DNA from: Arachis hypogaea
Lineage: Eukaryota; Streptophyta; Magnoliopsida; Fabales; Fabaceae
NCBI RefSeq assembly: GCF_003086295.3
Contig: NC_092048.1
Coordinates: 109,570,276 to 109,634,275 of the forward strand
DNA: 64,000 nucleotides
Reading direction: 5' to 3'
The stretch's first letter is position 1; each line of letters begins with the position of its first letter. Below are positions 22,926-33,797 of this stretch, one piece after another. The notes beneath the pieces were generated by a model. It did no database searches. It was given only the letters and a program-made list of their open reading frames with translations, and was not told the DNA's origin. The translations under genes and the position numbers were made by a program.

Positions 22926-23649
22926 TTGATGGTGGTAATGGCTTGAGCTCGGGTTTAGGAGGTTTTTCCTCTTCCAGAAGAAATTTCAGAGGCTCTTTCA
23001 TGTCCTCTGAATCCTCTAAATCAGGCTGAACATCTTTAAAGATGTTTTCCAACTCTGATTCAAGACTCTCAGCCATGTTGATCTCTTCTACCAAAGAGTC
23101 AATAAGATCAACTTTCATGCAGTCTTTTGATGTGTCTGGATGCTGCATGGCTTTGACAGCGGTCAACTTGAATTCATCATCATTGACTCTCAGGGTTATT
23201 TCCCCCTGTTGGACGTCAATGAGGGATCGTCCAGTTGCTAGGAAGGGTCTTCCTAGAATGAGAATAGCACTCTTGTGCTCCTCCATTTCCAGCACAACAA
23301 AGTCAGTGGGAAAGGCGAATGGCCCAACTCTGACAATCATGTCTTCAATCACGCCTGATGGGTATTTAGTGGAACCATCAGCAAGTTGGAGACATATCCG
23401 GGTTGGTTTAACTTCTTCAGTTAAGCCAAGCTTTCTGATAGTGGATGCAGGTATTAGGTTGATGCTTTCCCCAAGAACGCATAAAGTTGTCTTGGTGCAA
23501 TTACCTTCTAATATGCATGGTATCAGAAAACTCCCAGGGTCTTTAAGCTTTTCAGGAAAGCTCTTCAGAATGACTGCACTGCATTCTTCAGTGAGGAGAA
23601 CTCTTTCTGTTTCTCTCCAGTCCTTCTTATGACTCAAGATCTTTTTCAT
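22882..23649 (-). pseudogene. E4 protease, catalytic Asp replaced
   Basis: The frame is open for 255 residues in the same phase as gag. It holds SFLIPCILEGNCTKTTLCVLGESINLIP, IRKLGLTEEVKPTRICLQLADGS, and LILGRPFLATGRSLIDVQQG. The active-site triad that reads CDLG in E2, E3 and E5 is CVLG here, so the nucleophilic Asp is Val. The C-terminal acidic linker leads to RT. The frame looks healthy, but the enzyme cannot be catalytically competent as written. Confidence 0.9.
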
Positions 23650-23897
23650 GAACTTGGCATAAGAAGGTATTTGCTCAAGTGCCTCTGCAAATGGAATCTT
23701 TATTTCAAGAGTCCTGAGATAATTTGCAAAGCGAGCAAATTGCTTATCCTGCTCCTCTTTCTGGAGTTTTTGAGGATAAGGTATCTTGGCTTTATATTCT
23801 TCAACCTTAGTTGCTGTAGATTTACTACCTACAGAAGTGGTTGAAGAAGCCTTTTTAGAGGGGTTGTTATCAGCATTTGTGTGTGTCTAATCCCTCA

Positions 23898-24168
23898 CTG
23901 GCAATTGAGTGCCAGAGTTAGAAACTGGAGTGACGTTAGATGCCAACTCCTTGTCTGTTCCTGGCATCTGAACGCCAGAATTGTGCCCATTTTGGGCGTT
24001 CAGTGCCAGATCCTGCCCATTTTGGGCGTTCAACTCCAGATCCATGCCCATTTCTGGCGTTGAACGCCAATCCTGCTTTGTTTCTGGCGTTGAACGCCAG
24101 TTTTGGCCATGGTCTGGGCGTTCAGCGCCAGCCTTCCACCAATTTTCTGGCGTTTTAGCGCCAGAATT
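23898..24168 (-). repeat. TGGCGTT-type palindrome array inside the E4 gag-PR linker
   Basis: Seven to eight units about 30 bp apart (for example TTCTGGCGTTGAACGCCAGT at about 24083). They lie in the gag-pol reading phase: translated on the minus strand the units give repeats such as NWRSTPE, DWRSTPE and LALNAQN. A TAG at 23887-23889 follows the array. Confidence 0.85.
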
Positions 24169-24519
24169 ATTTTTCCCTGGGCTCTTACTGTCCTCAGGTG
24201 AATCTTGGGTGGTTTGCTCATTTCTTGGCTTTTTGCTGCCTTGAGGTGGGTTATTTAATGTTTTCCCACTTCTTAATTGAACTGCTTGGCATTCTTCTGT
24301 TATTTGTCTTGATAGCTGTTGCTTTGTTTGCCTAAACTGTTATTCCATATGTATATTTGCCATTCTTGTCTCTTGCAGCCTATCTTTAAATTCGGCTAGC
24401 TGCCTTGTTAGAAAGTCCAACTGCTGATTGAATTCAGCAGCTTGTTTTACAGGACTGAGTTCAGCAGTTGCTGTCTTAACCTCTTCTTTCATGGAAGGGT
24501 CACTGCTTAGGTACAGATG

Positions 24520-25170
24520 CTAATTCTTGGCAACTGTATCAATGAGCTCTTGAGCCTCTTCAATTGTCTTTCTCATGTGGATAGATCTACCAGCTGAGTA
24601 ATCAAGAGACATCTGAGCTCCTTCTGCAAGCCCATAATAGAAGATGTCTAACTGAACCCACTCTGAAAACATTTCAGAGGGGCATTTTCGTAACATCTCT
24701 CTGTATCTCTCCCAAGCATCATAAAGAGATTCATTATCTCCTTGTTTAAAGCCTTGGATGTCCAACCTTAGCTGTGTCATCCGTTTTGGGGGAAAGTATT
24801 GATTCAGAAATTTTTCTGTCAGCTGTTTCCATGTCCTTATGCTGGCCTTAGGTTGGTTATTAAACCACCTCTTAGCTTGATCTTTTACAGCAAATGGAAA
24901 CAGTAATAGTCTGTAGACATCCTGATCTATTTCTTTATCATGTACTGTGTCAGCAATCTGTAGAAACTGTGCCAGAAACTCTGTAGGTTCTTCCTGTGGA
25001 AGACCGGAATACTGGCAACTTTGCTGCACCATGATAATGAGCTGAGGATTCAACTCAAAGCTAATGACTCCAATGGAGGGTATGCAGATCCTACTCCCAT
25101 ATGAAGAAGTAGAGGGGTTAGAATATGACCCCAGAGTCCTCCTGGACTGTTCATTTCCGCTTAGGTCCAT
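24520..25170 (-). pseudogene. gag: E4 gag, C-terminally interrupted
   Basis: ATG 25170 starts MDLSGNEQSRRTLGSYS. The gag domain is clear (SGLPQEEPTEFLAQFLQIAD, LLFPFAVKDQAKRWFNNQP, FPPKRMTQLRLDIQGFKQGDNESLYDAWERYREML). It is open for 216 residues to TAG 24520-24522. The same phase continues through a coiled Gln-rich segment with another stop (ME then TAA), the AVQLRSGKTLN box and the palindrome-coded linker to protease. No CCHC knuckle was found. Confidence 0.9.
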
Positions 25171-25875
25171 GATGGAGAAAGGGAGATGATCTAAAAATTA
25201 TTTTTATTTATTTATTTATTTATTTATTTCGAAATCAAAATAAATCAAAATAAAATAAATAAAAATGAGTGAAAGATTTTCGAAAAAGTGAGGAGAGAGA
25301 AAGTGGTTAGGAGATTTTGAAAAGGATATGATGATTTTTGAAAAAGGTTTTAAATTTTGAAATAAAAGTCTAAATTTTAGAAATAGATTTCGAAAAAGAT
25401 GCTTTGAAATAGAGAGAAAAGATATTTTTGAATTTTAAGAAGAGAGAGAAAAATAATAAGATAGCACAAGATTTAAAATTTTTAGATCTAATGCTCCTTG
25501 TTTTCGAAAATTTTCGGAGGAAAAACACCAAGGAACACCAAACTTAAAAATTTTAAGATCAAGACACAAGGAAAACTCACGAACACTTTGAAGACTCACA
25601 AGAACACAAGAACATGAAGGAAGAACACCAAACTTAAAATTTTTAGAAAACTAAACTAAAATTTTCAAAAAAAACACAGAAAAATCAACAAGAAAACACC
25701 AAACTTAAAGTTTGGCACAGGATTTAATAGAGAAATTATTTTTGAAAAATATTTTAAAAAGAAAATAAGGATTCTAAAATTTTAACACGACAATAATAAG
25801 AGACTCTAAACAAAAAAAGAAATTTTTCCTAATCTAAGCAACAAAATAAACCGTTAGTTGTCCAAACACGAACAA
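25171..25875 (-). other. E4 leader between PBS and gag
   Basis: About 700 bp, A/G-rich, non-coding. It contains a (TTTA)n microsatellite at about 25196-25230, repeated GATTTTCGAAAA-like words, and three ACACCAAACTTA copies (about 25547, 25627 and 25698). Confidence 0.75.
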
Positions 25876-25893
25876 TCCCCGGCAACGGCGCCA
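25876..25893 (-). other. E4 primer-binding site (tRNA-Asp)
   Basis: The minus strand reads TGGCGCCGTTGCCGGGGA, an exact 18-nt match, six bases from the LTR end at 25900. Confidence 0.96.
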
Positions 25894-25899
25894 AAAACT

Positions 25900-27442
25900 T
25901 GGTGCACAAATTGTGAATCACACTTTTCACAACTCGTACCACTAACCAGCAAGTGCACTGGGTCGTCCAAGTAATACCTCACGTGAGTAAGGGTCGAATC
26001 CCACGAAGATTGTTGGTTTGAAGCAATCTATGGTTATCTTGTAAATCTTAGTCAGGAAGTCAATTATGTTTATCAGTTGAATTGCGAATAACCAAGAGAG
26101 CATAAATTAAAGGTTACTTGTTATGCAGTAATGGAGAATATGTTGGAGTTTTGGAGATGCTTTGTCTTCTGAATCTCTGCTTTCCTCTGTCTTCTGATTC
26201 ACGCATGCACGTCCTCCTATGGCAAGCTGTATGTAGGGGATCACCATCGTCAATGGCTACATCCCATCCTCTCAGTGAAGAATATGCTCACATGCTCTAT
26301 CACAGCACGGCTAATCATCTGTCAGTTCTCGATCATACTGGAATAGGATTCTTCATCCTTTTGCGTCTGTCACTAACGCCCAGCACTCGCGAGTTTGAAG
26401 CTCGTCATAGTCATTCGATCATTGAATCCTACTCGGAATACCACAGACAAGGTTTAGACTTTCCGGATTCTCATGAATGCCGCCATCAGTTCTAGCTTAT
26501 ACCACGAAGATTCTAGTTAAGAGATCTAAGAGATGCTCATTCAATCGGATATAGAACGGAGGTGGTTATCAGGCACACGTTCATGGTTTGAGGAAGGTGA
26601 TGAGTGTCACGGATCATCACCTTCATCATAGTTAAGCGCGAATGAACATCTTAGATTGGAACAAGCGTGTTTGAATGGAAAACAGAAATACTTGCATTAA
26701 TTCATCGAGACACAGTAGAGCTCCTCACCCCGCAACAATGGAGTTTAGAGACTCATGCCGTCAAAGAGTATAAAGTTTAGATCTGAAAATTTCATGAGAT
26801 ACAAAATAAGTCTCTAAAAGTTGTTTAAATACTAAACTAGTAGCCTAGGTTTACAGAAAATGAGTAAACTCTGATAGATGGTGCAGAGATCCACTTCTGG
26901 GGCCCACTTGGTGTGTGCTGGGGCTGAGGCTTAAGCAATTCACGTGCATAAGGCTGTTTTGGGCGTTCAACGCCAGGTTTGGATCCATTTCTGGCGTTGA
27001 ACTCCAACTTTTGATCCTTTTCTGGCGCTGGACGCCAGAATTGGGCAGAGAACTGGCGTTGAACGCCAGTTTACATCGTCTATCCTTGTGCAAAGTATAG
27101 AATATTATATATTGCCGGAAAGCCCTGGATGTTTACTTTCCAAAGCAATTGGAAGCGCGCCATTTCGAGTTCTATAGCTCCAGAAAATCTACTTTGAGTG
27201 CAGGGAGGTCAGAATCCAACAGCATCAGCAGTCCTTTTTCAGCCTGAATCAGATTTTTGCTCAGCTCCCTCAAATTCAGCTAGAAAAATACCTGAAATCA
27301 CAGAAAAACACACAACTCATAGTAAAGTCCAGAAATATGAATTTTTCCTAAAAACTAATGGAATTAAACTAAAAACTAACTAAAACACCCTAAAAACTAT
27401 ATGAAATTAACCCCAAAAAGCGTATAAAATATCCGCTCATCA
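25900..27442 (-). repeat. E4 5' LTR
   Basis: 1543 bp, TGGTGCAC ... CGCTCATCA on the plus strand, so TGATGAGCGGATA ... GTGCACCA in element orientation. It contains a palindrome array (26956-27072), a TTGGAAAG-type module with TATATAAT (27098-27160), and a U5 block with the palindrome CTCACGTGAG. The 5' terminus holds a near-palindrome GCGGATAATTTATACGC. Confidence 0.94.
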
Positions 27443-27447
27443 AAGAC

Positions 27448-28834
27448 CATTCCTGAAGACCTCGAAGTTCAAATTAGATGCTTTTTCAGGAACATACTCT
27501 TTTGAAATAGATGGCCGAGTAGTAAGCTTCAATCTAAATGGAGTGATGAAGCATCCTCCGGAGGATCATTCTATCCTCCAATGTGACATTATAGATGAAA
27601 CCGTGGCTGAAGTTCACCAGGAGGAATTTGAAGAGAAGTACATAGGACAAGGTCCAAGTGTGGGGACATTCTCAGAGGACAATGACAGTGCTTTACCATT
27701 GTTACCAGCTCCAGACAACCCAGAGCCTAACCATAATCAGAAGTTAGAATTAAAATCCCTTCCTCCACACCTCAAATATGCTTACCTTGAGGACGAGCAG
27801 AAGTTTCCAATTATCATTGCAAGGGAACTCACTTCTCAACAGGAAGAGCAGTTACTTAGTGTGCTGAGAAGGCACAAAAACGTAATTGGTTGGAGTTTGG
27901 CAGACATAGTAGGCATCAACCCTCAAGTCTGTGAGCATCGGATATTTTTAGAAGAATGAGCAAGACCTGTCCGTCAGCCCCAGAGAAGACTAAACCCCAC
28001 TATCTTAGAGGTTGTCAAAAAGGAAGTGACCAGACTACTGGAGGCAGATATCATCTATCCCATCTCAGACAGTGAATGGGTAAGCCCAGTACAAGTGGTA
28101 CCCAAGAAGTCTAGAGTCACTACAGTGAAGAATGAGCATGGAAATCTCATTGCAACCAGAGTTCAGAACGCCTGGAGGGTCTGCATTGACTACAAACGCC
28201 TCAACCAGGCCACTCGTAAGGATCACTATCCTCTTGCATTCATTGATCAAATGCTGGATCTCCTATCAGGTAAATCACATTATTGTTTTTTAGATGGTTA
28301 CACAGGTTATTTCCAGATTCATATAGCTCCTGAGGATCAGAAAAAGACCACTTTTACATGTCTTTTTGGGACTTATGCTTACAAGAGAATGCCCTTTGGC
28401 TTGTGCATTGCACCAACTACCTTCCAAAGGTGCATGATGAGTCTTTTCTCTGATCTTATTGAGGACTGTATGGAAGTTTTTATGGATGATTTTAGTGTAT
28501 ATGGCAATTCCTTTAGCCTTTGCTTAGATGGATTATCTAGAGTATTAGATAGATGTGTCAGTACAAACCTTGTATTAAATTTTGAAAAATGTCACTTTAT
28601 GGTAAAACAAGGTATTGTACTAGGACATGTTGTGTCTAATACTGGCATTTCTGTAGATCCAGCAAAGGTGGATGTTATTTCTAGTTTACCTTACCCCTCT
28701 TCTATGAGGGAAGTCCGTTCGTTCCTTGGCCATGCAGGTTTTTACAGGAGATTCATTAAGGACTTCAGTAAGGTAGCTCTTCCCTTATCCAGACAACTGC
28801 AGAAGGATATTGAATTCGAGTTCAGCGAGGATTG
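27448..28834 (+). pseudogene. pol: E3 RT, N-terminal to thumb part, cut by E5
   Basis: This continues E3 after E4: FLKTSKFKLDAFSGTYSFEIDG, the open linker 27543-27959 (MMKHPPEDHSILQCDIIDE ...), a TGA in the same position as in E2 where E6 reads Gly, then RT from 28026 with WRVCIDYKRLNQATRKDHYPL, YCFLDGYTGYFQI, RMPFGLCIAPTTFQRCM, FMDDFSVYG and VREVRSFLGHAGFYRRF (as MREV). Mutations include CNAPA to CIAPT. E5 enters after EFSEDC at 28834. Confidence 0.9.
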
Positions 28835-30546
28835 TGGTATGCGAAATTGTTACTCAGGTTGTAAAATTTGTTGTTCGTTCTCTCCCAGGCAATGGCGCCA
28901 ACAAACTGGTGCACAATACCATGGTCCAAACATAACTTCATAACTTCGCACAACTAACCAGCAAGTGCACTGGGTCGTCCAAGTAATAAAACCTTACGTG
29001 AGTAAGGGTCGATCCCATGGAGATTGTTGGTATGAAGCAAGCTATGGTTATTTTGTTAATCTCAGTCAGGCGGATATCAAATGGTTATGGAGTTTTTGAA
29101 TAATAATAATAAATAAATAGAAAATAAAGATAGAAATACTTATGTATATCATTGGTGAGAATTTCAGATAAGCGTATGGAGATGCTTTCATTCCTCTGAA
29201 TCTTTGCGTTCCCGCTGTCTTCATCCAATCAGTCTTACTCCTTTCCATGGCAAGCTTTCTGTAAGGGCATCACCGTTGTCAATGGCTACATCCCATCCTC
29301 TCTTGTGAAAATGGTCCAAATGCTCTGTCACAGCATGGCTAATCATCTGGAGGTTCCCGATCATGCTGGAATAGGATTCACCCTCCTTTTGCGTCTGTCA
29401 CTACGCCCAGCACTTGCGAGTTTGAAGTTCGTCACAGCCATCCCTTCCCAGATCCTACTCGGAAAACCATAGACAAGGTTTAGACTTTTCGGATCTCAGG
29501 AATGGCCATCCATGGGTTCTAACTTATACCACGAAGATACTAATAACTCGGACTCGGTCCCCTGTATTAGATATCTAAGAGATACTCATTCTAGCTTGTT
29601 TGCATGTAGAACGGAAGTGTTTGTCAGGCACGCGTTCATAAGTGAGAATGATGATGAGCGTCACATAATCATCACATTCATCATGTTCTTGGGAACGAAT
29701 GGATATCTTAGAAGCGGAATAAGTTGAATTGAATAGAAAAACAGTAGTACTTTGCATTAAATCATGAGGAACAGCAGAGCTCCACACCTTAATCTATGGA
29801 GTGCAGAAACTCTACCGTTTGAAGATACATAAGTGATAATGGTCCAGGCATGGCCGAATGGCCAGCCCCCATACGTGATCAATATGATTCCCAGATGAAC
29901 TAAAAATCATAAGATGTAAATACAATAGTAAAAAGTCCTATTTATACTAAACTAGTTACTAGGGTTTACAGAAGTAAGTAATTGATGCATAAATCCACTT
30001 CCAGGGCCCACTTGGTGTGTGCTTGGGCTGAGCTTGAAGTTTACACGTGCAGAGGCTTCTTTTAGAGTTGAATGCCAAGTTGTAACGTGTTTTTGCCGTT
30101 CAACTCTGGTTCGTGATGTGTTTCTGGCGTTTAACTCCAAACTGCAGCGTAGAACTGGCGTTCAACGCCCTTTTGCGTCAACTAAACTCCGCCAAAGTGT
30201 GGACTATTATATATTGCTGGAAATCCCTGGATGTCTACTTTCCAACGCAATTAGAAGCATGCCATTTTGAGTTCTGTAGCTCCAGAAAATCCACTTTGAG
30301 TGCAGGGAGGTCAGAATCCAACAGCATCAGCAGTCCTTCTTCAACCTCTGATTCTGATTTTTGCTCAAGTCCCTCAATTTCAGCCAGAAAATACCTGAAA
30401 TCACAGAAAAACACACAAACTCATAGTAAAGTCCAGAAATGTGAATTTAACATAAAAACTAATAAAAACATCCCTAAAAGTAACTAGATCCTACCAAAAA
30501 TATACTAAAAACAATGCCAAAAAGCGTATAAATTATCCGCTCATCA
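28835..30546 (-). repeat. E5 3' LTR, extended at its U5 end
   Basis: 1712 bp, TGGTATGCG ... CGCTCATCA. The first 72 bp (28835-28906) are an extension not found in E4 LTRs; they include a degraded primer-binding site (28883-28900), then the old LTR end TGGTGCAC at 28907. A degenerate palindrome array lies at 30061-30170 and a TTGGAAAG-type module at about 30200-30330. Confidence 0.93.
28883..28900 (-). other. Vestigial primer-binding site inside the E5 LTR
   Basis: TGGCGCCATTGCCTGGGA-like on the minus strand, two mismatches to the tRNA-Asp complement. The six-base spacer to the old LTR terminus is the same length as the real one in E4. The other LTR has it at 38050-38067. Confidence 0.85.
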
Positions 30547-31567
30547 CAACACCAAACTTAAATTGTTGCTTGTCCCCAAGCAACTAAAAATCAAATAGGA
30601 TAAAAAGAAGAGAATATACTATAAATTCCAAAATATCAATGAAACATAGCTCCAATCAGATGAGCGGGTCTTGTAGCTTTTTGCCTCTTGAATAGTTTTG
30701 GCATCTCACTTTATCCATTGAAGTTCAGAATGATTGGCATCTATAGGAACTTAGAGTTCAGATAGTATTATTGATTCTCCTAGTTCAGTGTGTTGATTCT
30801 TGAACACAGCTAATTTATGAGTCTTGGCCGTGGCCTTAAGAACTTTGTTTTCCAGTATTACCACCGGATACATAAATGCCACAGACACATAATTGGGTGA
30901 ACCTTTTCAGATTGTGACTCAGCTTTGCTAAAGTCCCCAATTAGAGGTGTCCAGGGTTCTTAAGCACACTCCTTTTTTTTTGCTTTGGACCTTGACTTTA
31001 ACCGCTCAGTCTCAAGTTTTCACTTGACACCTTCACGCCACAAGCACATGGTTAGGGACAGCTTGTTTTAGTCGCTTAGGCCAGGATTTTATTTCTTTAG
31101 GCCCTCCTATCCACTGATGCTCAAAGCCTTGGAATCCTTTTTATTTACCCTTGCCTTTTGGTTTTAATGGTTATTGGCTTTTTTTTTGCTTGCTTTTTTT
31201 CTTTTTTTTTTTTTGCAAGCTTTCTATATTCACTGCTTTTTCTTGCTTCAAGAATCAATTTTATGATTTTTCAGATTATCAAATAACATGTCTCCTTATC
31301 ATCATTCTTTCAAGAGCCAACATATTTAACATTCTTAAACAACAACTTCAAAAGACATATGCACTGTTCAAGCATTCATTCAGAAAATAAAAAGTGTTGT
31401 CACCACATCAATATAATTACACTAAGTTCAAGGATAAATTCGAAACTCATGTACTTCTTGTTCTTTTGAATTAAAAACATTTTTCATTTAAGAGAGGTGA
31501 TGGATTCATAGGACATTCATAACTTTAAGATAAAGTTACTAAATACTAATGATCATGTAATAAGACA
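30547..31567 (-). other. E5 3' untranslated region
   Basis: Next to the LTR lies CAACACCAAACTTAAATTGT followed by the stem-loop TTGCTTG-TCCC-CAAGCAA (30560-30582). The rest is non-coding and has the CCACAGACACATAA block (about 30880) and T-rich runs (about 31178-31220). The sequence abutting the LTR is the plus-strand priming site by position, although it is not a classic pure-purine run. Confidence 0.75.
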
Positions 31568-32782
31568 CTAACATAGATAAGCACTTAACATAAAGAAAAC
31601 GAAAAACAGAGAATGTAAGAACAAGGAATGAGTCCACCTTAGTGATGGTGGCGTTTTCTCCTTGAGGAACCAATGATGTCCTTGAGCTCTTCCTTGTCTT
31701 TGTTGCTCCTCCCTCATTGCTTTTTGATCTTCTCTAATTTCATGAAGGATGATGGAGTGCTCTTGATGTTCCACCCTTAATTGTCCCATGTTGGAACTTA
31801 ATTCTCCTAGAGAGGTGTTGATTTGCTCCCAAAAATTCTGTGGAGGAAAGTGCATCCCTTGAGGTATCTCAGGGATTTCTTGATGGTGAGCTTCCTCATG
31901 CGTTTCTTGAGCTCCATGAGTGGGCTCTCTTGTTTGCTCCATCCTTTTCTTAGTGATGGGCTTCTCTTCCTCAATGGGAATGTCTCCTTCTATGAAAGCT
32001 CCAGCTGAGTAACATAGATGGCAAATAAGATGAGGGAAAGCTAGCCTTGCCAAGGGGGAGGACTTTTCGGCTATTTTGTAGAGTTCAAGGGAGATGACTT
32101 CATGAACTTCTACTTCCTCACCAATCATGATGCTATGAATCATGATGGCCCGATCCACAGTAACTTCAGATCGGTTGCTAGTGGGGATGATGGAGCGTTG
32201 GATGAACTCCAACCATCCTCTAGCCACAGGCTTGAGGACCAGTCTTCTAAGTTGAACCGGTTTGCCTTTTGAGTCAATCTTCCATTGAGCTCCTTCCACA
32301 CATATGTCCGTGAGGACTTGGTCTAACCTTTGATCAAAATTGACCCTTCTAGTGTAAGGGCGTGCATCTCCTTGCATCATAGGCAAGTCAAACGCCAACC
32401 TCACATTTTCCGGACTAAAATCTAAGTATTTTCCCCGAACCATGGTGAGATAATTCTTTGGGTTCGGGTTCTTCCTTTGATCATGGTTCTTAGTGATCCA
32501 TGCATTGACATAGAACTCTTGAACCATTAGGATGCCGACTTGTTGGATGGAGTTTGTTAAAACTTCCCAACCTCTTCTTTGGATTTCATGTCAAATATCC
32601 AGATACTCATTTCTCTTGAGCTTGAAAGGGACCTCAGGGATCACCTTCTTCTTGGCCACAACATCATAGAAGTGGTCTTGATGAGCTTTGGAGATGAATC
32701 TTTCCATCTCCCATGACTCGGAGGTGGAAGCTTTTGTCTTCCCTTTCCCTTTTCTAGAGGATTTTCCGGTCTTGGGTGCCAT
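31568..32782 (-). pseudogene. E5 ORF3, plant transposon-type protein, one internal stop
   Basis: ATG 32782 opens MAPKTGKSSRKGKGKTKAS, a basic start, then FISKAHQDHFYDVVAKKKVI. A TGA at 32591-32593 interrupts; the same frame continues for more than 330 residues (MVQEFYVNAWITKNHDQR, VRGKYLDFSPENVRLAFDLP, VARGWLEFIQRSIIPTSNRSE, MIHSIMIGEEVEVHEVI, LAFPHLICHLCYSAGAFIE) to a Gln/Glu-rich coiled tail. The core resembles the Pfam family named putative plant transposon protein, found in Athila-type elements; function unknown. The hydrophobic last 20 residues probably come from a late frameshift, because another frame ends in a short RRKRHHH tail. Confidence 0.85.
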
Positions 32783-33339
32783 CAATGGTAATGGAAAAAC
32801 AAAAAGCTTATGCTTTTACCACATAAAACTTAGAATATTGCTCGCCCTCAAGCAAGAGAAGAAAGAATAGATGAAGAAGAAGAAGAAAATATGGAGGAGA
32901 GGAGGGAGAGGTGTATTCGGCCAAGAAGGGGAAAAGAGGGTTGTGTTGTGTGAAAATGAGGAAGAATGGAAGGCTTTATATAGGGAGGGGAGGGGGGTTA
33001 GTTTCGGCCATATAGGGTGGGTTTGGGTGGAAAATTGATTTTGAATTTTGAAGGTAGGTGGAGTTTATGAGGTAGGTTTATGGGGAAGAGTGGATGGATG
33101 TGAGTGGTGAAGTGGTGATAGGGAAGAGAGATTGAGGTGATTGGTGAAGAGTTTTGGGGAAGAGTGTTTATTGGGAAGAGAGGATGAACATTGAGAAGAG
33201 GAAAGAGAGTGAGTGGTGGTAGGTGGGGATCCTGTGGGGTCCACAGATGCTGAGTTGATCCTGTGGGGTCTACAGATCCTGAGGTGTCAAGGATTTGCAT
33301 CCCTGCACCAATTAGGCATGTAAAATGCCTTTGCATGCA

Positions 33340-33587
33340 ATTCTGGCGTTTAAACACCGAATTGATGCTTGTTCTGGGCGTTCAGCACCCAGATGCAGCA
33401 TATTTCTGGCGTTGAACGCCAGCCAAATGCTTGTTTTTGGCGTTCAGCGCCAGCTCTTCCTCAGTGTACATTTCTGGCGTCTGAACGCCAGGATGCTGCT
33501 TGTTTTGGGCGTTCAACGCCAGATCCATGCTCTGTTCTGGTGTTGAACGCCAGCCAGATGCTCCTTACTGGCGTTTAAACATCAGTA
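33340..33587 (-). repeat. TGGCGTT-type palindrome array, E5 pol-ORF3 spacer
   Basis: Eight units about 31 bp apart, for example TTCTGGCGTTGAACGCCAGC, TTTTGGGCGTTCAACGCCAG and CTGGCGTCTGAACGCCAG. It occupies the same location relative to ORF3 as in E4. Confidence 0.88.
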
Positions 33588-33732
33588 AGATCCTCCTCCA
33601 GGATGTGATTTTTTTTCTGCTATTTTTGATTCTGTTTTCAATTTTTATATTTATTTTGTGACTCCACATGATCATGAACCTAATAAAATATGAAATAACA
33701 ATAAAAATAAATTAAAATTAGATAAATAAAAA

Positions 33733-33780
33733 TTGGGTTGCCTCCCAACAAGCGCTTCTTTAATGTCAATAGCTTGACAG
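33733..33780 (-). other. Post-pol conserved block, E5
   Basis: Begins with the hairpin TTGGG-TTGCCT-CCCAA (33733-33748), then CAAGCGCTTCTTTAATGTCA. In this element it follows protease directly because RT-INT is missing. Confidence 0.8.
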
Positions 33781-33797
33781 TGGGCTCTCATGGAGCC

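Larger units (their letters stand above)
16694..27442 (-). mobile_element. E4: nearly full-length gypsy element, minus strand, TSD AAGAC
   Basis: The element is 10,749 bp with AAGAC at 16689-16693 and 27443-27447. Read on the minus strand: 5' LTR (27442-25900), PBS, long A/G-rich leader, gag, palindrome-bearing linker, PR, RT, RH, INT with C-terminal GPY module, post-pol block, palindrome array, second A/G-rich leader, shrunken ORF3, 3' untranslated region, and a 3' LTR missing its U3 start. The LTR copies differ at roughly 30 sites over 1.2 kb by eye, so the insertion is fairly recent. Catalytic residues of PR and INT are lost. Confidence 0.93.

Noticed and set aside
31568..31640. Hydrophobic C-terminal tail of E5 ORF3 as a membrane anchor and hence an envelope-like protein
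   Set aside because: Another frame ends a few codons earlier in a short basic tail, so the hydrophobic extension probably comes from a frameshift. E3 and E4 ORF3 lack it.
32998..33357. Pro/His-rich frame in the E5 pol-ORF3 spacer
   Set aside because: Low complexity, no domain, not conserved in E4.
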